A stretch of DNA of 64,000 nt from Micromonosporaceae bacterium KJ-029 (GCA_005402585.1 BIFP01000067.1:1-64000), one strand, 5' to 3'. Numbered from the stretch's first letter, positions 26,405 to 35,267 are shown. Translations and numbers: made by a program. The notes: generated from the letters alone by a model not told the origin.

Positions 26405-26454
26405 GGAAGGGCCCCCTGTTAACGCCTGCGGTAGAGCAGGGGCCCCCTCTTAAC
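26402..26454. repeat. GGGCCCC/TTAAC two-unit repeat, copy 1
   Basis: This 53-bp element is two similar 21-bp units (AGGAAGGGCCCCCTGTTAAC and AGCAGGGGCCCCCTCTTAAC, each with one more base at its left) separated by a 10-bp spacer GCCTGCGGTA. Near copies lie at 36520, 43341 and 49954. Each unit is centred on GGGCCCC, partly self-complementary. Here the element begins with the TAA stop codon of glnE, so it inserted at, or replaced, the end of that gene. No open frame or transposase accompanies it. Confidence 0.85.
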
Positions 26455-26487
26455 CACTGGGAGCGGCAGGTAGAGCCGGCGAGTGGA

Positions 26488-28305
26488 TCAGCTGCCGAGG
26501 GTGTACGTCCCGGCGCCGGGCACTGTCACCGCCGTCCACTGCCCGTCGGCGGAGACCGTCGCCCCACCCGAGGCGGTCAGCCAGCGGCTGTGCCGGACGC
26601 GGATCGGCACCGTGCCGGCGCCCGGGGTGCGGAAGGTGACCGAGGCGGCGTCCTGGCGGACCAGCTCACCGGGGGCACCGACCAGCGGAGTCGGGTCGGC
26701 CACCGCGTACAGCCGCCACCGTGGGTCGGACCAGACCTCCGTCAGGTACGGCAGGCCGTCCGCGACCAGTTCGGCCTCGGCCCGGCCGACCCAGGACAGC
26801 GGCGCGTCGGGCACCGCGACGTACTGCACCGCGTTCTCGTCGAGCCAGGCCCGGTAGCTCGCCTGGGTCAGCGGCACGCCGGTGCCGGCCGCGCCGGGCA
26901 CGGTGGTGAAGAACAGCGGGTTGCGGGCGATGTCCGCCTGCCGCAGCCAGCCCCGAGCCAGCGGCACGTCGCCGAGCCGGGCGGCCTCCCAGTAGTTGCG
27001 GGTGGACGGTACCTCCAGCCGCCCGGTGAGCCCGCGCCGGTCCAACTCGGCGCGCAGCGGGGCGAAGTAGCCGGGATCGTTCGTCGGGTCGCCGATGCTG
27101 CGCAGGTCGGCGGGGACCACCGGCGGCTGCCACCAGCAGCCCAACGCCAGCAGCGCGGCCAGCGCGACCGCCCCCGCTCTCGCCGTCCTGCGGACCGGCC
27201 GCGTCGCCGTCCTGGGCCGTGCCTGCGTCCCGAGCGCCATCTCCGTGCCGGGTAGTGCCGCCGTCCCGGGCGCCATCCCCGCGCCAGGTGGCATCGCCGT
27301 CCCGGGCGGCACCTCCGGGCCGGGCCGGGCCGCCGCACCTGGCCGCCGCACCGGCCACACGCGGGCCAGCCATCCGGGCGGGCGGGCCGCAGCGGCCAGG
27401 ACGGGCAGCGCGAACATGGTCGCCAGCCGGGTGGCGTTGAGCCCGACCGGGGTGTGTACCAGCGCCGCCGCGACCACCCCGCCCGCCGCCAGCAGCGCAC
27501 CCAGCCGCACCGGCCGGTGCCCGACCAGCACGGCCACCAGCAGGGCCGTCACCGCCGCCCGGACGGTGTCGGTGCGGCTGATGTTCATCCAGCCACCGTC
27601 ACCGAACAGCAACGCCGTGGCGCCGAGCGGCAGGGCGGCGGCGACCGCGATGGTCAGCCCGCCGGCGTACCGGCGGGACAGCAGCAGGGCGACGCCTGCG
27701 AGACCGACGAACAGGCCAGCCACCGGACTGGTCGCCGACGCCAGCAGCGCCGCCGCCCCGGCCAGCGCGAGCGGTCGCCAAGCGCCGGCTGCGCTCGTGC
27801 GGAAGCCATCTCTCTCGGATCGGGCGGGGTCGCCGGCCGGGGCGGCACCGGCGGCCCTGGGCGAGCCGGCACCCGGTCCGGCGCGCCAGGTGAGGGCGAG
27901 CAGGGCGGCGAGGCCGAAGGCCACCCCGAGGCCGTACGTCACCCGGCCGGAGACCAGGTTGCCGGCGATGGTGACCACCCCGACCAGGCCGCCGAGCAGT
28001 GGCCGGGGCACCCGGGTGCGGACCAGCAGCGCGGCGAACGCAGCTGCCGCCGCGACCAGGGCGACCACGCCGGTGAGGCGTACCCCGACCAGTGCCATCA
28101 CAGGCTGGGCGACCAGGCTGTAGCCGAACTGCTGGACGCCGCCGTACCAGCGCAGGTCGACCGGGCTCAGGCCGTGCGCGGCGAAGAAGTCGGCCCGGGC
28201 CACCTGCGCCGCCAGGTCCGAACCCATCGCCGGAAGCGTGAGGTACGCCACCCCGAGCGTGCCGGCGGACGCGGTGACCAGCGCCACCACCCGACTGCCC
28301 CGCAT
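26488..28305 (-). CDS. Polytopic membrane protein with extracellular C-terminal domain
   Basis: The 605-residue protein begins at ATG 28305 with GGAGG six bases upstream. About ten membrane helices cover residues 8-300; the first loop (FAAHGLSPVDLRWYGGVQQFG) resembles the first extracytoplasmic loop of GT-C glycosyltransferases. A further helix near 395-410 leads to about 190 extracytoplasmic residues ending in a beta-rich domain (TVPIRVRHSRWLTASGG). Residues 325-380 are a low-complexity Pro/Gly/Thr insert (PPGTAMPPGAGMAPGTAALP) that looks like DNA-level repeat expansion. Probably a cell-envelope glycosyltransferase or related protein, but no donor or acceptor is assignable. It is divergent from the MptB-like pair, 35 bp between starts. 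Confidence 0.75.
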   Translation of the reverse strand: MRGSRVVALVTASAGTLGVAYLTLPAMGSDLAAQVARADFFAAHGLSPVDLRWYGGVQQFGYSLVAQPVMALVGVRLTGVVALVAAAAAFAALLVRTRVPRPLLGGLVGVVTIAGNLVSGRVTYGLGVAFGLAALLALTWRAGPGAGSPRAAGAAPAGDPARSERDGFRTSAAGAWRPLALAGAAALLASATSPVAGLFVGLAGVALLLSRRYAGGLTIAVAAALPLGATALLFGDGGWMNISRTDTVRAAVTALLVAVLVGHRPVRLGALLAAGGVVAAALVHTPVGLNATRLATMFALPVLAAAARPPGWLARVWPVRRPGAAARPGPEVPPGTAMPPGAGMAPGTAALPGTEMALGTQARPRTATRPVRRTARAGAVALAALLALGCWWQPPVVPADLRSIGDPTNDPGYFAPLRAELDRRGLTGRLEVPSTRNYWEAARLGDVPLARGWLRQADIARNPLFFTTVPGAAGTGVPLTQASYRAWLDENAVQYVAVPDAPLSWVGRAEAELVADGLPYLTEVWSDPRWRLYAVADPTPLVGAPGELVRQDAASVTFRTPGAGTVPIRVRHSRWLTASGGATVSADGQWTAVTVPGAGTYTLGS

Positions 28306-28340
28306 GCCCACCTCCGTACCGCGACCACGGTACTGGCAGC

Positions 28341-29750
28341 ATGTCCGGCGTGCCCCATCACCTCGTGCGCTGGATCGGACTTGCCGGCTCGACCATGCTC
28401 GCCGTGGCGGCGTTCCTCGGCGGAGCCCTGCCCGACGGAGACCTGCGCCCCACCCCGCTGACGATCTGGCAGGGCCCGAACGGGCCGCTGATCATCGGGC
28501 TGTGGCTGTTCGGCACCGCAGCGATGGCCGTCGCCTGGTGGGTGCTGCGCCACCGGGTGCCGTCGGCCCGGTGGGCCCTGGTCACCGCCGGGCTGTGGCT
28601 GCTGCCGTTCCTGGTCACGCCGCCGCTGGGCAGCCGGGACGCCTATGCGTACGCCTGCCAGGGCGCCAGCTACTCGGCCGGCATCAACCCGTACGAACAC
28701 GGGGTCTCCACCCTGCCGTGCCCCTGGCTGGACACCATGTCGCACATCTGGCGCGACACCCCGGCGCCCTACGGGCCGCTGTTCGTGGTGCTGTCGGGTG
28801 CGGTGGTCACCCTGACCGGCTCGCTGCTCGGCAGCATCGCGCTGTTCCGGGTGCTGGCGGTGGCCGGCGTGGTACTGACGGCGGCCTGCCTGCCGGTGCT
28901 GGCCCGCCGCTGCGGCGTGCCGGAAGGCCGGGCGCTCTGGCTGGCCCTGGCCAGCCCGCTGGTGGGGGTGCACCTGATCTCCGGCGTGCACAACGACGCG
29001 TTGATGGTCGGGTTGATGGTGGCCGGACTGGCCATCGTGGTCAGCCGGCCGGGCCGGCCGTGGCCGCTGCTCGCCGGCGGCGTGGTGCTCGGCATGGCCG
29101 CCGGGATCAAGGTGACCGCGCTGGTGGTGGTGCCGTTCGCGGCACTCGTCGCGATCGGTGGTGGGTTCTCCCTGCGCGCACTCCTGCGCCACGGGACCCC
29201 GGTGGTCGGCGGGGCGGTGGGCATGCTGGTCGGGGTGACCCTCGCCGCCGGGCTGAACCTCGGCTGGATCACCGGGCTGTCGCACGGCAACGAGGTGATC
29301 GCCTGGACCTCGCCGCCGACCGCCGTGGGGCAGACGATCGGTTACCTGGTGCTGCCGTTCGGCCTGCACATCGACGCGCTGCCGGTGACCCGGGCGATCG
29401 GCATGGCGGTGCTGGCGGTGCTGCTGGTGTGGCTGTGGTTCCGGGCGCGTACCCGGGAACCGCTGTGGCACGCCGCCCTGGCGCTGACCGCGACGGTGGC
29501 GCTGGCCCCGCTGTTCCACCCCTGGTACTGGTTCTGGCCGCTGGCCCTGCTCGCCGCCACCGCCCAGCGCACCTGGTGGTTCAGCGTGGTGACGGTGGTC
29601 TCGTCGTTCCTGGTGCTGGCGGACGGTACCGGGCTGGCCCGGTACACCAAGACGGCCGGCGCGCCGCTGATGACGCTGTTGGTGATCGTGGTGGCCGTTC
29701 GCTTGGTACGGTCGGCTCGGGCGGCCCGCCGCCCGGTTCCCGCCGTCTGA
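28341..29750 (+). CDS. mptB: MptB-like alpha-1,6-mannosyltransferase (GT-C), first of tandem pair
   Basis: The 469-residue protein has 12-13 membrane helices and the features of polyprenol-phosphomannose-dependent alpha-1,6 mannosyltransferases: the loop SRDAYAYACQGASYSAG, the WRDTPAPYGPLFV motif, HNDALMVG, and ALAPLFHPWYWFWPL near the C terminus. In mycobacteria MptB extends the mannan core of lipomannan; here it probably builds a related mannolipid from polyprenyl-phosphomannose at the outer face of the membrane. The next gene is a diverged copy starting 15 bp downstream, so the two form an operon. Confidence 0.8.
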   Translation: MSGVPHHLVRWIGLAGSTMLAVAAFLGGALPDGDLRPTPLTIWQGPNGPLIIGLWLFGTAAMAVAWWVLRHRVPSARWALVTAGLWLLPFLVTPPLGSRDAYAYACQGASYSAGINPYEHGVSTLPCPWLDTMSHIWRDTPAPYGPLFVVLSGAVVTLTGSLLGSIALFRVLAVAGVVLTAACLPVLARRCGVPEGRALWLALASPLVGVHLISGVHNDALMVGLMVAGLAIVVSRPGRPWPLLAGGVVLGMAAGIKVTALVVVPFAALVAIGGGFSLRALLRHGTPVVGGAVGMLVGVTLAAGLNLGWITGLSHGNEVIAWTSPPTAVGQTIGYLVLPFGLHIDALPVTRAIGMAVLAVLLVWLWFRARTREPLWHAALALTATVALAPLFHPWYWFWPLALLAATAQRTWWFSVVTVVSSFLVLADGTGLARYTKTAGAPLMTLLVIVVAVRLVRSARAARRPVPAV

Positions 29751-29764
29751 GGAGAGGTACGCCG

Positions 29765-31444
29765 GTGACCGACCCCGGCGCCAACCCACCCGCCTTCGGC
29801 GCCCGCTTCGGATCCGCCGCCCGCCCCCGGGCAGACGGCTGTCCCGCGCCCGGCCGGTCCTGGCTCGCCCGGTACGCCGGGCTCGGCGGAGCGCTGCTGC
29901 TGGCGGTCGCCGGGTACCTCGGCGGCGCCCTGCCCGGCACCATCACCCGGGCCTGGCACTCCGGCGCCGGCCCGCTGATCGTGGCGCTGTGGCTGCTCGG
30001 CACCGCCGCCCTGGTCGGTTCCTGGTGGGCGCTGCGCGGCGGCGCCCCGTCGACCCGATGGGCGTACGTCACCGCCGGGCTGTGGGCCCTGCCCCTGCTG
30101 GTCACCGCCCCGATGGGCAGCCGGGACGTGTACTCGTACGCCTGCCAGGGCTGGGTGTACGCCGACGGCGGTGACCCGTACGCCACCGGGGTGGCGGCGG
30201 CCGGTTGCCCCTGGGTGGAGACGGTCGCGCCGATCTGGCGGGACACCCCGGCGCCGTACGGCCCGTTCTTCGTACTGCTCGCCGCGCTCGCCGTGGTCCT
30301 CGGCGGCGGGCTGGTCGGCACGGTGGTGCTGCTGCGGGTGCTCGCGGTGGCCGGGCTGCTGCTGGCGGCGATCTGCCTGCCCGGCCTGGCCCGGGCCGCC
30401 GGGATACCGGCCCGGCGGGCGGTCTGGCTGCTGCTGGCCTGCCCGCTGGTCGGCGTGCACCTGGTGGCCGGCGCGCACAACGACGCGGTGATGCTCGGCC
30501 TGCTCCTGCTCGGCCTGCTGATACTGGTCCGTACGGGCCCGGCGAGCGGGCCGCACGGTCTGCCCGCGCCGAGCCTCCCGGCCGGGCCGAGCCGCCTTCC
30601 CGGGCCGGGGCGCGCCGCTGGGGCGAGCCGCCTCGCTGGGCTGAGGGCCCAGAGCACCGTGGGTCGCCTGGCAGCGCTGCTGGTCGCGGGGGTGCTGCTC
30701 GGGCTGGCGGTGTCGGTGAAGGCCACCGCCGTCGTGGTGCTGCCGTTCGCGGCGCTGGCCGCGGTACGCGGCCGGCCCACCGTACCGGCGTTGGTGCGCG
30801 ACGGTGGCACGCTCGCCGTCGGGGCGCTCGCCGGGCTGGCGGTGACCTCGCTGCTGGCCGGTCTCGGTCTCGGCTGGCTCGGTGGGCTGGGCCGCAGCGG
30901 TGACACCGTGCAGTGGACCTCGCCGCCGACCGCGATCGGCATGGTCGTCGACTACGTCGGTGAGCTGTTCGGCCGGCAGCCGGCCGCGGTGCCGGTGGTG
31001 CGCGTCGTCGCGCTGGTGGTGCTGGCCGCCCTGCTGGTGCTGCTGTGGCTTCGGGCCTGGTCGGCGCTTCGCGACCCGGACGGCGAACGGTCGCGGGGCC
31101 GGGACGGGGCCGCTCCGCCACACGTTCCGGACGACGCCGGTTCCAGCTCGGCCCACATCCGGGTCGCCCTGCTCGGGGCCGGGCTGGCGCTGGCCGCCAC
31201 CGTCGCCCTCGCCCCGGTCTTCCACCCCTGGTACGCGACCTGGCCGCTGGCCGTGCTCGCGGTGGCGGCGACCCGGACCGCCTGGTTCGTGGTGCCCAGC
31301 GCGGTGGCATCCTTCCTCGTCCTGCCGGACGGCACCAACCTGGCGCGGCTGGCGAAGGCGCCGGGCGCGGTGGCGATGACCCTGCTGGTGGTCGGCCTGG
31401 CGATCTGGGGTCTGCCCCGGCTGCGCCACGCCCGCCTGCGCTGA
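29765..31444 (+). CDS. mptB: MptB-like alpha-1,6-mannosyltransferase (GT-C), second of tandem pair
   Basis: The 559-residue product (GTG 29765, GGAGAGG 29751-29757) parallels its upstream neighbour throughout: SRDVYSYACQGWVYADGG, WRDTPAPYGPFFV, HNDAVMLG, TSPPTAIG, APVFHPWYATWPL. It is a tandem duplicate. It differs by a longer N terminus (about 35 residues) and two inserts: a Pro/Gly/Ala/Arg-rich stretch at about 258-298 (GPSRLPGPGRAAGASRLAGL) and a charged loop at about 436-460 (DPDGERSRGRDGA). The frame is open far upstream of the GTG, but that part lies over the first copy and is not coding. Confidence 0.8.
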   Translation: MTDPGANPPAFGARFGSAARPRADGCPAPGRSWLARYAGLGGALLLAVAGYLGGALPGTITRAWHSGAGPLIVALWLLGTAALVGSWWALRGGAPSTRWAYVTAGLWALPLLVTAPMGSRDVYSYACQGWVYADGGDPYATGVAAAGCPWVETVAPIWRDTPAPYGPFFVLLAALAVVLGGGLVGTVVLLRVLAVAGLLLAAICLPGLARAAGIPARRAVWLLLACPLVGVHLVAGAHNDAVMLGLLLLGLLILVRTGPASGPHGLPAPSLPAGPSRLPGPGRAAGASRLAGLRAQSTVGRLAALLVAGVLLGLAVSVKATAVVVLPFAALAAVRGRPTVPALVRDGGTLAVGALAGLAVTSLLAGLGLGWLGGLGRSGDTVQWTSPPTAIGMVVDYVGELFGRQPAAVPVVRVVALVVLAALLVLLWLRAWSALRDPDGERSRGRDGAAPPHVPDDAGSSSAHIRVALLGAGLALAATVALAPVFHPWYATWPLAVLAVAATRTAWFVVPSAVASFLVLPDGTNLARLAKAPGAVAMTLLVVGLAIWGLPRLRHARLR

Positions 31445-31490
31445 GCCCCGCACTGCCGCTCTGGGCCTGCTGACCGCCCAATCAGCCAGC

Positions 31491-31574
31491 CGTGCCGCCC
31501 CGGCCGTGCCGCCCCGGCCGTGCCGCCCCGGCCGTGCCGCCCCGGCCGTGCCGCCCCGGCCGTGCCGCCCCGGC
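31491..31574. repeat. Minisatellite, six exact 14-bp units
   Basis: CGTGCCGCCCCGGC is repeated six times without change (84 bp), followed by a degenerate CGTGTCGGCC. It occupies the convergent gap between the second mannosyltransferase (stop at 31444) and the membrane protein ending at 31720. Copy number is likely to vary between strains by slippage. Units are not separated by spacers, so it is not a CRISPR array. Confidence 0.95.
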
Positions 31575-31719
31575 CGTGTCGGCCGGGGCGTGCCGGTCGG
31601 GTCGGACGGGTCCGTGCCGGTCGGGCCATGCGACCGTGCGGGTCGGGCCGCGCCGCCCCGGCCGTGGCCGACGAACGGGCACGGCCGGGTCAGGTGCGCG
31701 CGCGAGCGCCGTAGGTCGG

Positions 31720-32694
31720 TCAGGGCTCGGCCGGCCCGGCGGGTCCGGTGGGTTCGGCGCCGCGCCTACGGCGCAGGGCGACGGCCACCGGCAGCACGGC
31801 CGGCCCGAGCAGGCCGACCATGAGGGCGGTGGCGACCAGCGTGGGAAAGGTCGGGTTCGGGGCGCGGTGGAGGCCCTCCACCGCTCCGGCGAGCTTGTGC
31901 ACGTTGAGCAGGCCGACCGGGGTGAGTAGCGCCGCCAAGGCCCATCCGCCCCGCCCGTCCCGCCGCACGGCCAGCCCCATGGCGAGCAGTAGGGCGATCG
32001 CCAGCAGCACCCCGCCGACGGCCGGTAGCAGCTGCTCGGTGGTCCAGCCGTACCAGCCCCAGTACGAGCCGTGCCCGACCAGGTAGGCGGCCGTACCGGC
32101 ACCGGCGACCGCCGCCGCGATCGGCAGGACCCGGGCCGGCAGCGGCAGGCGACTGCTCACCGCGAGCGCCAGCACCCCGAGGGTGAACTGCGGGACCAGG
32201 ACGTACAGCGGCGGTCGGGGCACGCCGCCGGCCAGGCTCACCACCGGCACCGCCACGGTTGCCAGCATCGCCACGGCGACCGCCGCCCGGGTCGGCCGGC
32301 CCGGTGCGACGAGCGTCAGGATCGCGGGCACCAGCCAGGCGAACCAGGCGATGACGCCGGTCGAGACGAACGGCCCGAACCTCGGCACGCCCCACTCGGC
32401 CGGTGGTGGCTGCTGCTCGACGAACGCCCAGAAGGCGGCCAGGAAGGTGGCGGTGACCAGGGCGAGCAGCCCGGCGAGGCGTACCCCGGGAACCAGGTCG
32501 GTGGCGCCGGCGGCCCGCAGCCGCTGGCGGAGGCCGCCGCGCACGAGGTCCGCGGCGTCCGCGAGGGTGGGCCAGCGCCGCTCCGGGCCGGCCAGGTCGA
32601 GGTACGTGCCGACGATCTCGTCGCCCCGGTCGCGGCGGTAGTCCGCCGGGTACGCGAGCAGTAACCGCCGGTAGCGGCGCTCCAGCCCGGTCAT
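31720..32694 (-). CDS. Polytopic membrane protein controlled by PadR
   Basis: The 324-residue protein has a cytoplasmic N-terminal helix pair, GLERRYRRLLLAYPADYRRD followed by RGDEIVGTYLDL, as in many actinobacterial proteins paired with PadR regulators. After it come about eight membrane helices (about 68-300). The C terminus ends in a Pro/Gly-rich tail. Its ATG overlaps the stop of the PadR gene by four bases (ATGA), so it is the regulated partner. No transport motif is visible; function unknown. Confidence 0.75.
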   Translation of the reverse strand: MTGLERRYRRLLLAYPADYRRDRGDEIVGTYLDLAGPERRWPTLADAADLVRGGLRQRLRAAGATDLVPGVRLAGLLALVTATFLAAFWAFVEQQPPPAEWGVPRFGPFVSTGVIAWFAWLVPAILTLVAPGRPTRAAVAVAMLATVAVPVVSLAGGVPRPPLYVLVPQFTLGVLALAVSSRLPLPARVLPIAAAVAGAGTAAYLVGHGSYWGWYGWTTEQLLPAVGGVLLAIALLLAMGLAVRRDGRGGWALAALLTPVGLLNVHKLAGAVEGLHRAPNPTFPTLVATALMVGLLGPAVLPVAVALRRRRGAEPTGPAGPAEP

Positions 32695-33050
32695 GCCAGC
32701 CCCCCGGCGGTACGCGGCGCCAGCGCTCGCACCCGGCGGGCGCGCAGCCGCGCGGTGGCCGCCTCGACGTTGCGCCGCAGCCGTTCACTCTCCGCGGCGA
32801 GCGTGGCGTCCCCGGTGGGGGAGAGGCGGTAGTAGCGGCGCAGCCGCCCGTCGACGGTCTCCTCGCGGTCGAGTTCCACCAGGCCGGCGTCGGTGAGCCG
32901 GTCCAGCGCGCCGTAGAGGGTGCCAGGACGTAGCGAGAGTCGCCCGTCGGAGAGGGCCGCGACCTCGCCGATGATCGCGTAGCCGTGCATCGGCTCGCGG
33001 GCGAGCGCGGTGAGGATGAGGAAGGTGGGTTCGCGCAGCGGTGTGTCCAC
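32691..33050 (-). CDS. PadR-family transcriptional regulator
   Basis: From GTG 33050 the 119-residue protein shows the PadR winged helix: TFLILTALAREPMHGYAIIG (about 8-27), then SLRPGTLYGALDRLTDAGLVE, and the wing DGRLRRYYRLSPTG. A short helical C terminus for dimerisation follows. These proteins are small-molecule-responsive repressors that usually control the adjacent membrane gene. The operator is probably in 33051-33095, where TATATCGGACGCG and GGTATCGCGCG lie, but no clean palindrome is evident. Confidence 0.85.
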   Translation of the reverse strand: MDTPLREPTFLILTALAREPMHGYAIIGEVAALSDGRLSLRPGTLYGALDRLTDAGLVELDREETVDGRLRRYYRLSPTGDATLAAESERLRRNVEAATARLRARRVRALAPRTAGGLA

Positions 33051-33095
33051 GCCAGGAATATATCGGACGCGAAGGTATCGCGCGGCCCGCAAGCG

Positions 33096-33131
33096 CTCGG
33101 GCCGGCCCCGCGGATGCGGAACCGGCCCGAG
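33096..33131. terminator. Terminator downstream of glnA1
   Basis: A perfect 10-bp inverted repeat, CTCGGGCCGG (33096-33105) and its complement (33122-33131), with inner CCGC/GCGG pairing, lies 16 bp beyond the glnA1 stop at 33147 on the minus strand. Confidence 0.75.
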
Positions 33132-33146
33132 TTGCGTGGGTGTTGA

Positions 33147-34571
33147 TCAGCAGTCGAAGTACATGGCGAACTCGTGCGGGGTCGGGCGCAGACGCACCGG
33201 GTCGACCTCGTTCGTGCGCTTCCAGTCCACCCAGGTGGAGATCAGGTCCGGGGTGAAGACGCCGCCGTCGAGCAGGTAGTCGTGGTCGGCCTCCAGCGCG
33301 TCCAGCACCTCGGGCAGCGAGCCCGGCACCTGCTTGACGTCGCCCCACTCCTCCGGCGGGAGGTCGTAGAGGTCCTTGTCGATCGGCGCCGGCGGCTCGA
33401 TCTTGTTCTTGATGCCGTCCAGGCCGGCCATCAGCATCGCCGAGAAGGCGAGGTAGACGTTGGCCGACGGGTCCGGCACCCGGAACTCGACCCGCTTGGC
33501 CTTCGGGTTGCTGCCGGTGACCGGGATGCGGGTGCAGGCGGAGCGGTTGCGCTGCGAGTAGACCAGGTTGACCGGCGCCTCGAAGCCCGGCACCAGGCGG
33601 CGGTACGAGTTGACCGTCGGGTTGGTGAAGGCCAGCAGCGACGGGGCGTGGTGCAGCAGGCCGCCGATGTACCAGCGGGCGGTGTCGGACAGGCCGGCGT
33701 AGCCGGTCTCGTCGTAGAACAGCGGCTCGCCGTTCAGCCAGAGGCTCTGGTGGGTGTGCATGCCCGAGCCGTTGTCGCCGAAGAGCGGCTTCGGCATGAA
33801 GGTGGCGGTCTTGCCGTTCGCCCAGGCCTCGTTCTTCACGATGTACTTGAAGAGCTGGAGCTGGTCACCGGCGTGCAGCAGGGTGGAGAACCGGTAGTTG
33901 ATCTCCGCCTGGCCGGCGGTGCCGACCTCGTGGTGCGAGCGCTCCACGGTGAAGCCGGTGTCGACGAGCCGACGCACGATGCTGTCCCGCAGGTCGGCGT
34001 AGTGGTCGACCGGCGGCACCGGGAAGTAGCCGCCCTTGTACGCGGTCTTGTAGCCGCGGTTGCCGCCCTCCTCCTCACGGCCGGTGTTCCAGGCGCCCTC
34101 GATCGAGTCGATGTAGTAGAACGCCTGGTTGGCGGAGGTCTCGTGGCGGATCGAGTCGAAGATGTAGAACTCCGCCTCGGGGCCGAAGTACGCGGTGTCC
34201 GCGATGCCGCTGGCGGCCAGGAACGCCTCGGCCTTCTTGGCGACGTTGCGCGGGTCGCGGGAGTACGCCTCGCGGGTGAACGGGTCATGGATGAAGAAGT
34301 TCAGCGCGAGGGTCTTCTGTGCGCGGAAGGGGTCGATGAAGGCGGTGGCGACGTCCGGGAGCAGGAGCATGTCCGACTCGTGGATCGCCTGGAAGCCACG
34401 GATCGACGAGCCGTCGAACGCGAGGCCGTCGGTGAAGACGCTGTCGTCGAAGGACTCCACCGGCAGGTTGAAGTGCTGCATCACGCCGGGCAGGTCACAA
34501 AAACGTACGTCGACGAACTTCACGTCCTCGTTCTTGAGGTATCGCAGGAGTTCCTCGGGATTGGCGAACAC
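33147..34571 (-). CDS. glnA: Glutamine synthetase type I (main assimilatory enzyme)
   Basis: From GTG 34571 (GGAGGA upstream) the product has 474 residues, the normal GlnA1 length. Motifs: FCDLPGVMQHF, AFDGSSIRGFQAIHESDMLL, PEAEFYIFDS, HHEVGTAGQAEINYRF, MPKPLFGDNGSGMHTHQSLW and NRSACTRIP. Tyr402 in DKDLYDLPPEE corresponds to the residue that GlnE adenylylates. It makes glutamine from glutamate, ammonia and ATP. The wording closely follows mycobacterial GlnA1, clearly different from the GlnA2-type gene at 15393. A GlnR-type box lies 80 bp upstream of the start. Confidence 0.95.
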   Translation of the reverse strand: MFANPEELLRYLKNEDVKFVDVRFCDLPGVMQHFNLPVESFDDSVFTDGLAFDGSSIRGFQAIHESDMLLLPDVATAFIDPFRAQKTLALNFFIHDPFTREAYSRDPRNVAKKAEAFLAASGIADTAYFGPEAEFYIFDSIRHETSANQAFYYIDSIEGAWNTGREEEGGNRGYKTAYKGGYFPVPPVDHYADLRDSIVRRLVDTGFTVERSHHEVGTAGQAEINYRFSTLLHAGDQLQLFKYIVKNEAWANGKTATFMPKPLFGDNGSGMHTHQSLWLNGEPLFYDETGYAGLSDTARWYIGGLLHHAPSLLAFTNPTVNSYRRLVPGFEAPVNLVYSQRNRSACTRIPVTGSNPKAKRVEFRVPDPSANVYLAFSAMLMAGLDGIKNKIEPPAPIDKDLYDLPPEEWGDVKQVPGSLPEVLDALEADHDYLLDGGVFTPDLISTWVDWKRTNEVDPVRLRPTPHEFAMYFDC

Positions 34572-34650
34572 TCGTCCTCCTGGCACGTCCACGGGTAGCT
34601 AGGCTCCTGGCGACGCTATGACCGTGCGGTTGCCCGGCCATGTCTCCAGT

Positions 34651-34666
34651 GTTTCTGCCGTGTTAC
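34651..34666 (-). promoter_or_regulatory. GlnR-type binding site upstream of glnA1
   Basis: On the minus strand GTAAC, six bases, GAAAC (plus-strand GTTTC 34651-34655 and GTTAC 34662-34666) matches the a-b half of the actinomycete GlnR consensus gTnAc-n6-GaAAc. It lies 80 bp upstream of the GTG of glnA1, a typical position. A weaker second pair (GTCAC-n6-GACAA) occurs at about 34734-34749. GlnR activates glnA in nitrogen limitation; activity here is inferred. Confidence 0.6.
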
Positions 34667-34832
34667 GTCCCTCGCGATCTGTCACCCCGGCGCCCGATGC
34701 GGACGCGGGGAGCGCGGGACTGCTAACTGCTTTGTCAGTGTAGTGACAGTTGGTGCTGTTGGTCCCTTTCGGCGTCACGTGCCGGGCCTCCGCCCTCGGC
34801 CGGTGCACCACGGCTGGCTAGTCTTGTCCGCT

Positions 34833-35240
34833 GTGACCACCCAGCCGCACCGCCCCCCGCCGCCCGCCGCGGACCCCGCCTTCACCCCGGCTGACCTGGG
34901 TCGCCGGTTCGGGGCGCTGGTCATCGACTGGGTGCTCTGCCTGCTCGCGGCGGGCGTGTTCGCCAGCCCCACCCGGGACGCCTGGGCGCCGGTGGTCGTG
35001 CTGATCGTGGAGTACGGCTTCTTCCTCGGCCTGTTCGCGCAGACCCCCGGCATGTACGTGACCCGGATCCGCTGCGTCGACTGGACCGACGGAGGGCGGA
35101 TCGGGCTGGCCCGCGCCCTGCTGCGCGGCGTGCTGCTGGCCCTGGTCGTACCCGCCCTGCTGATGGACCAGCATCGGCGCGGCCTGCACGACCGCCTCAC
35201 CGGCTCGGTTGTCACCCCCGCGCCCCGTCCCGCACCCTGA
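34833..35240 (+). CDS. RDD-family membrane protein
   Basis: The 135-residue protein has the RDD signature: LGRRFGALVIDWVLCLLAAG (Arg-Phe and Asp in the first helix), a second helix VVLIVEYGFFLGLF, the loop TPGMYVTRIRCVD, and a third helix LLRGVLLALVVPALL ending MDQHRRGLHDRLTGSVV. Role unknown; some relatives transport ions or osmolytes. TAGTCT at 34819-34824 lies eight bases before the GTG, so the mRNA is probably leaderless. The same gene neighbours glnA1 in mycobacteria. Confidence 0.85.
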   Translation: MTTQPHRPPPPAADPAFTPADLGRRFGALVIDWVLCLLAAGVFASPTRDAWAPVVVLIVEYGFFLGLFAQTPGMYVTRIRCVDWTDGGRIGLARALLRGVLLALVVPALLMDQHRRGLHDRLTGSVVTPAPRPAP

Positions 35241-35267
35241 GGCCACCCTTCCCGGGCCGACCCGCCC

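Noticed and set aside
28238..29764. Upstream extension of the second mannosyltransferase frame across the first copy
   Set aside because: It overlaps a complete mannosyltransferase gene in another frame and reads as Arg/Gly-rich nonsense. The GTG at 29765 has a ribosome site and starts the homologous protein.
31491..31574. Possible CRISPR array
   Set aside because: Units are 14 bp, tandem, identical and have no spacers; no cas genes are present.
33051..33095. PadR operator palindrome
   Set aside because: TATCG occurs twice as a direct repeat but no convincing inverted repeat could be drawn, so it is only mentioned under the PadR gene.
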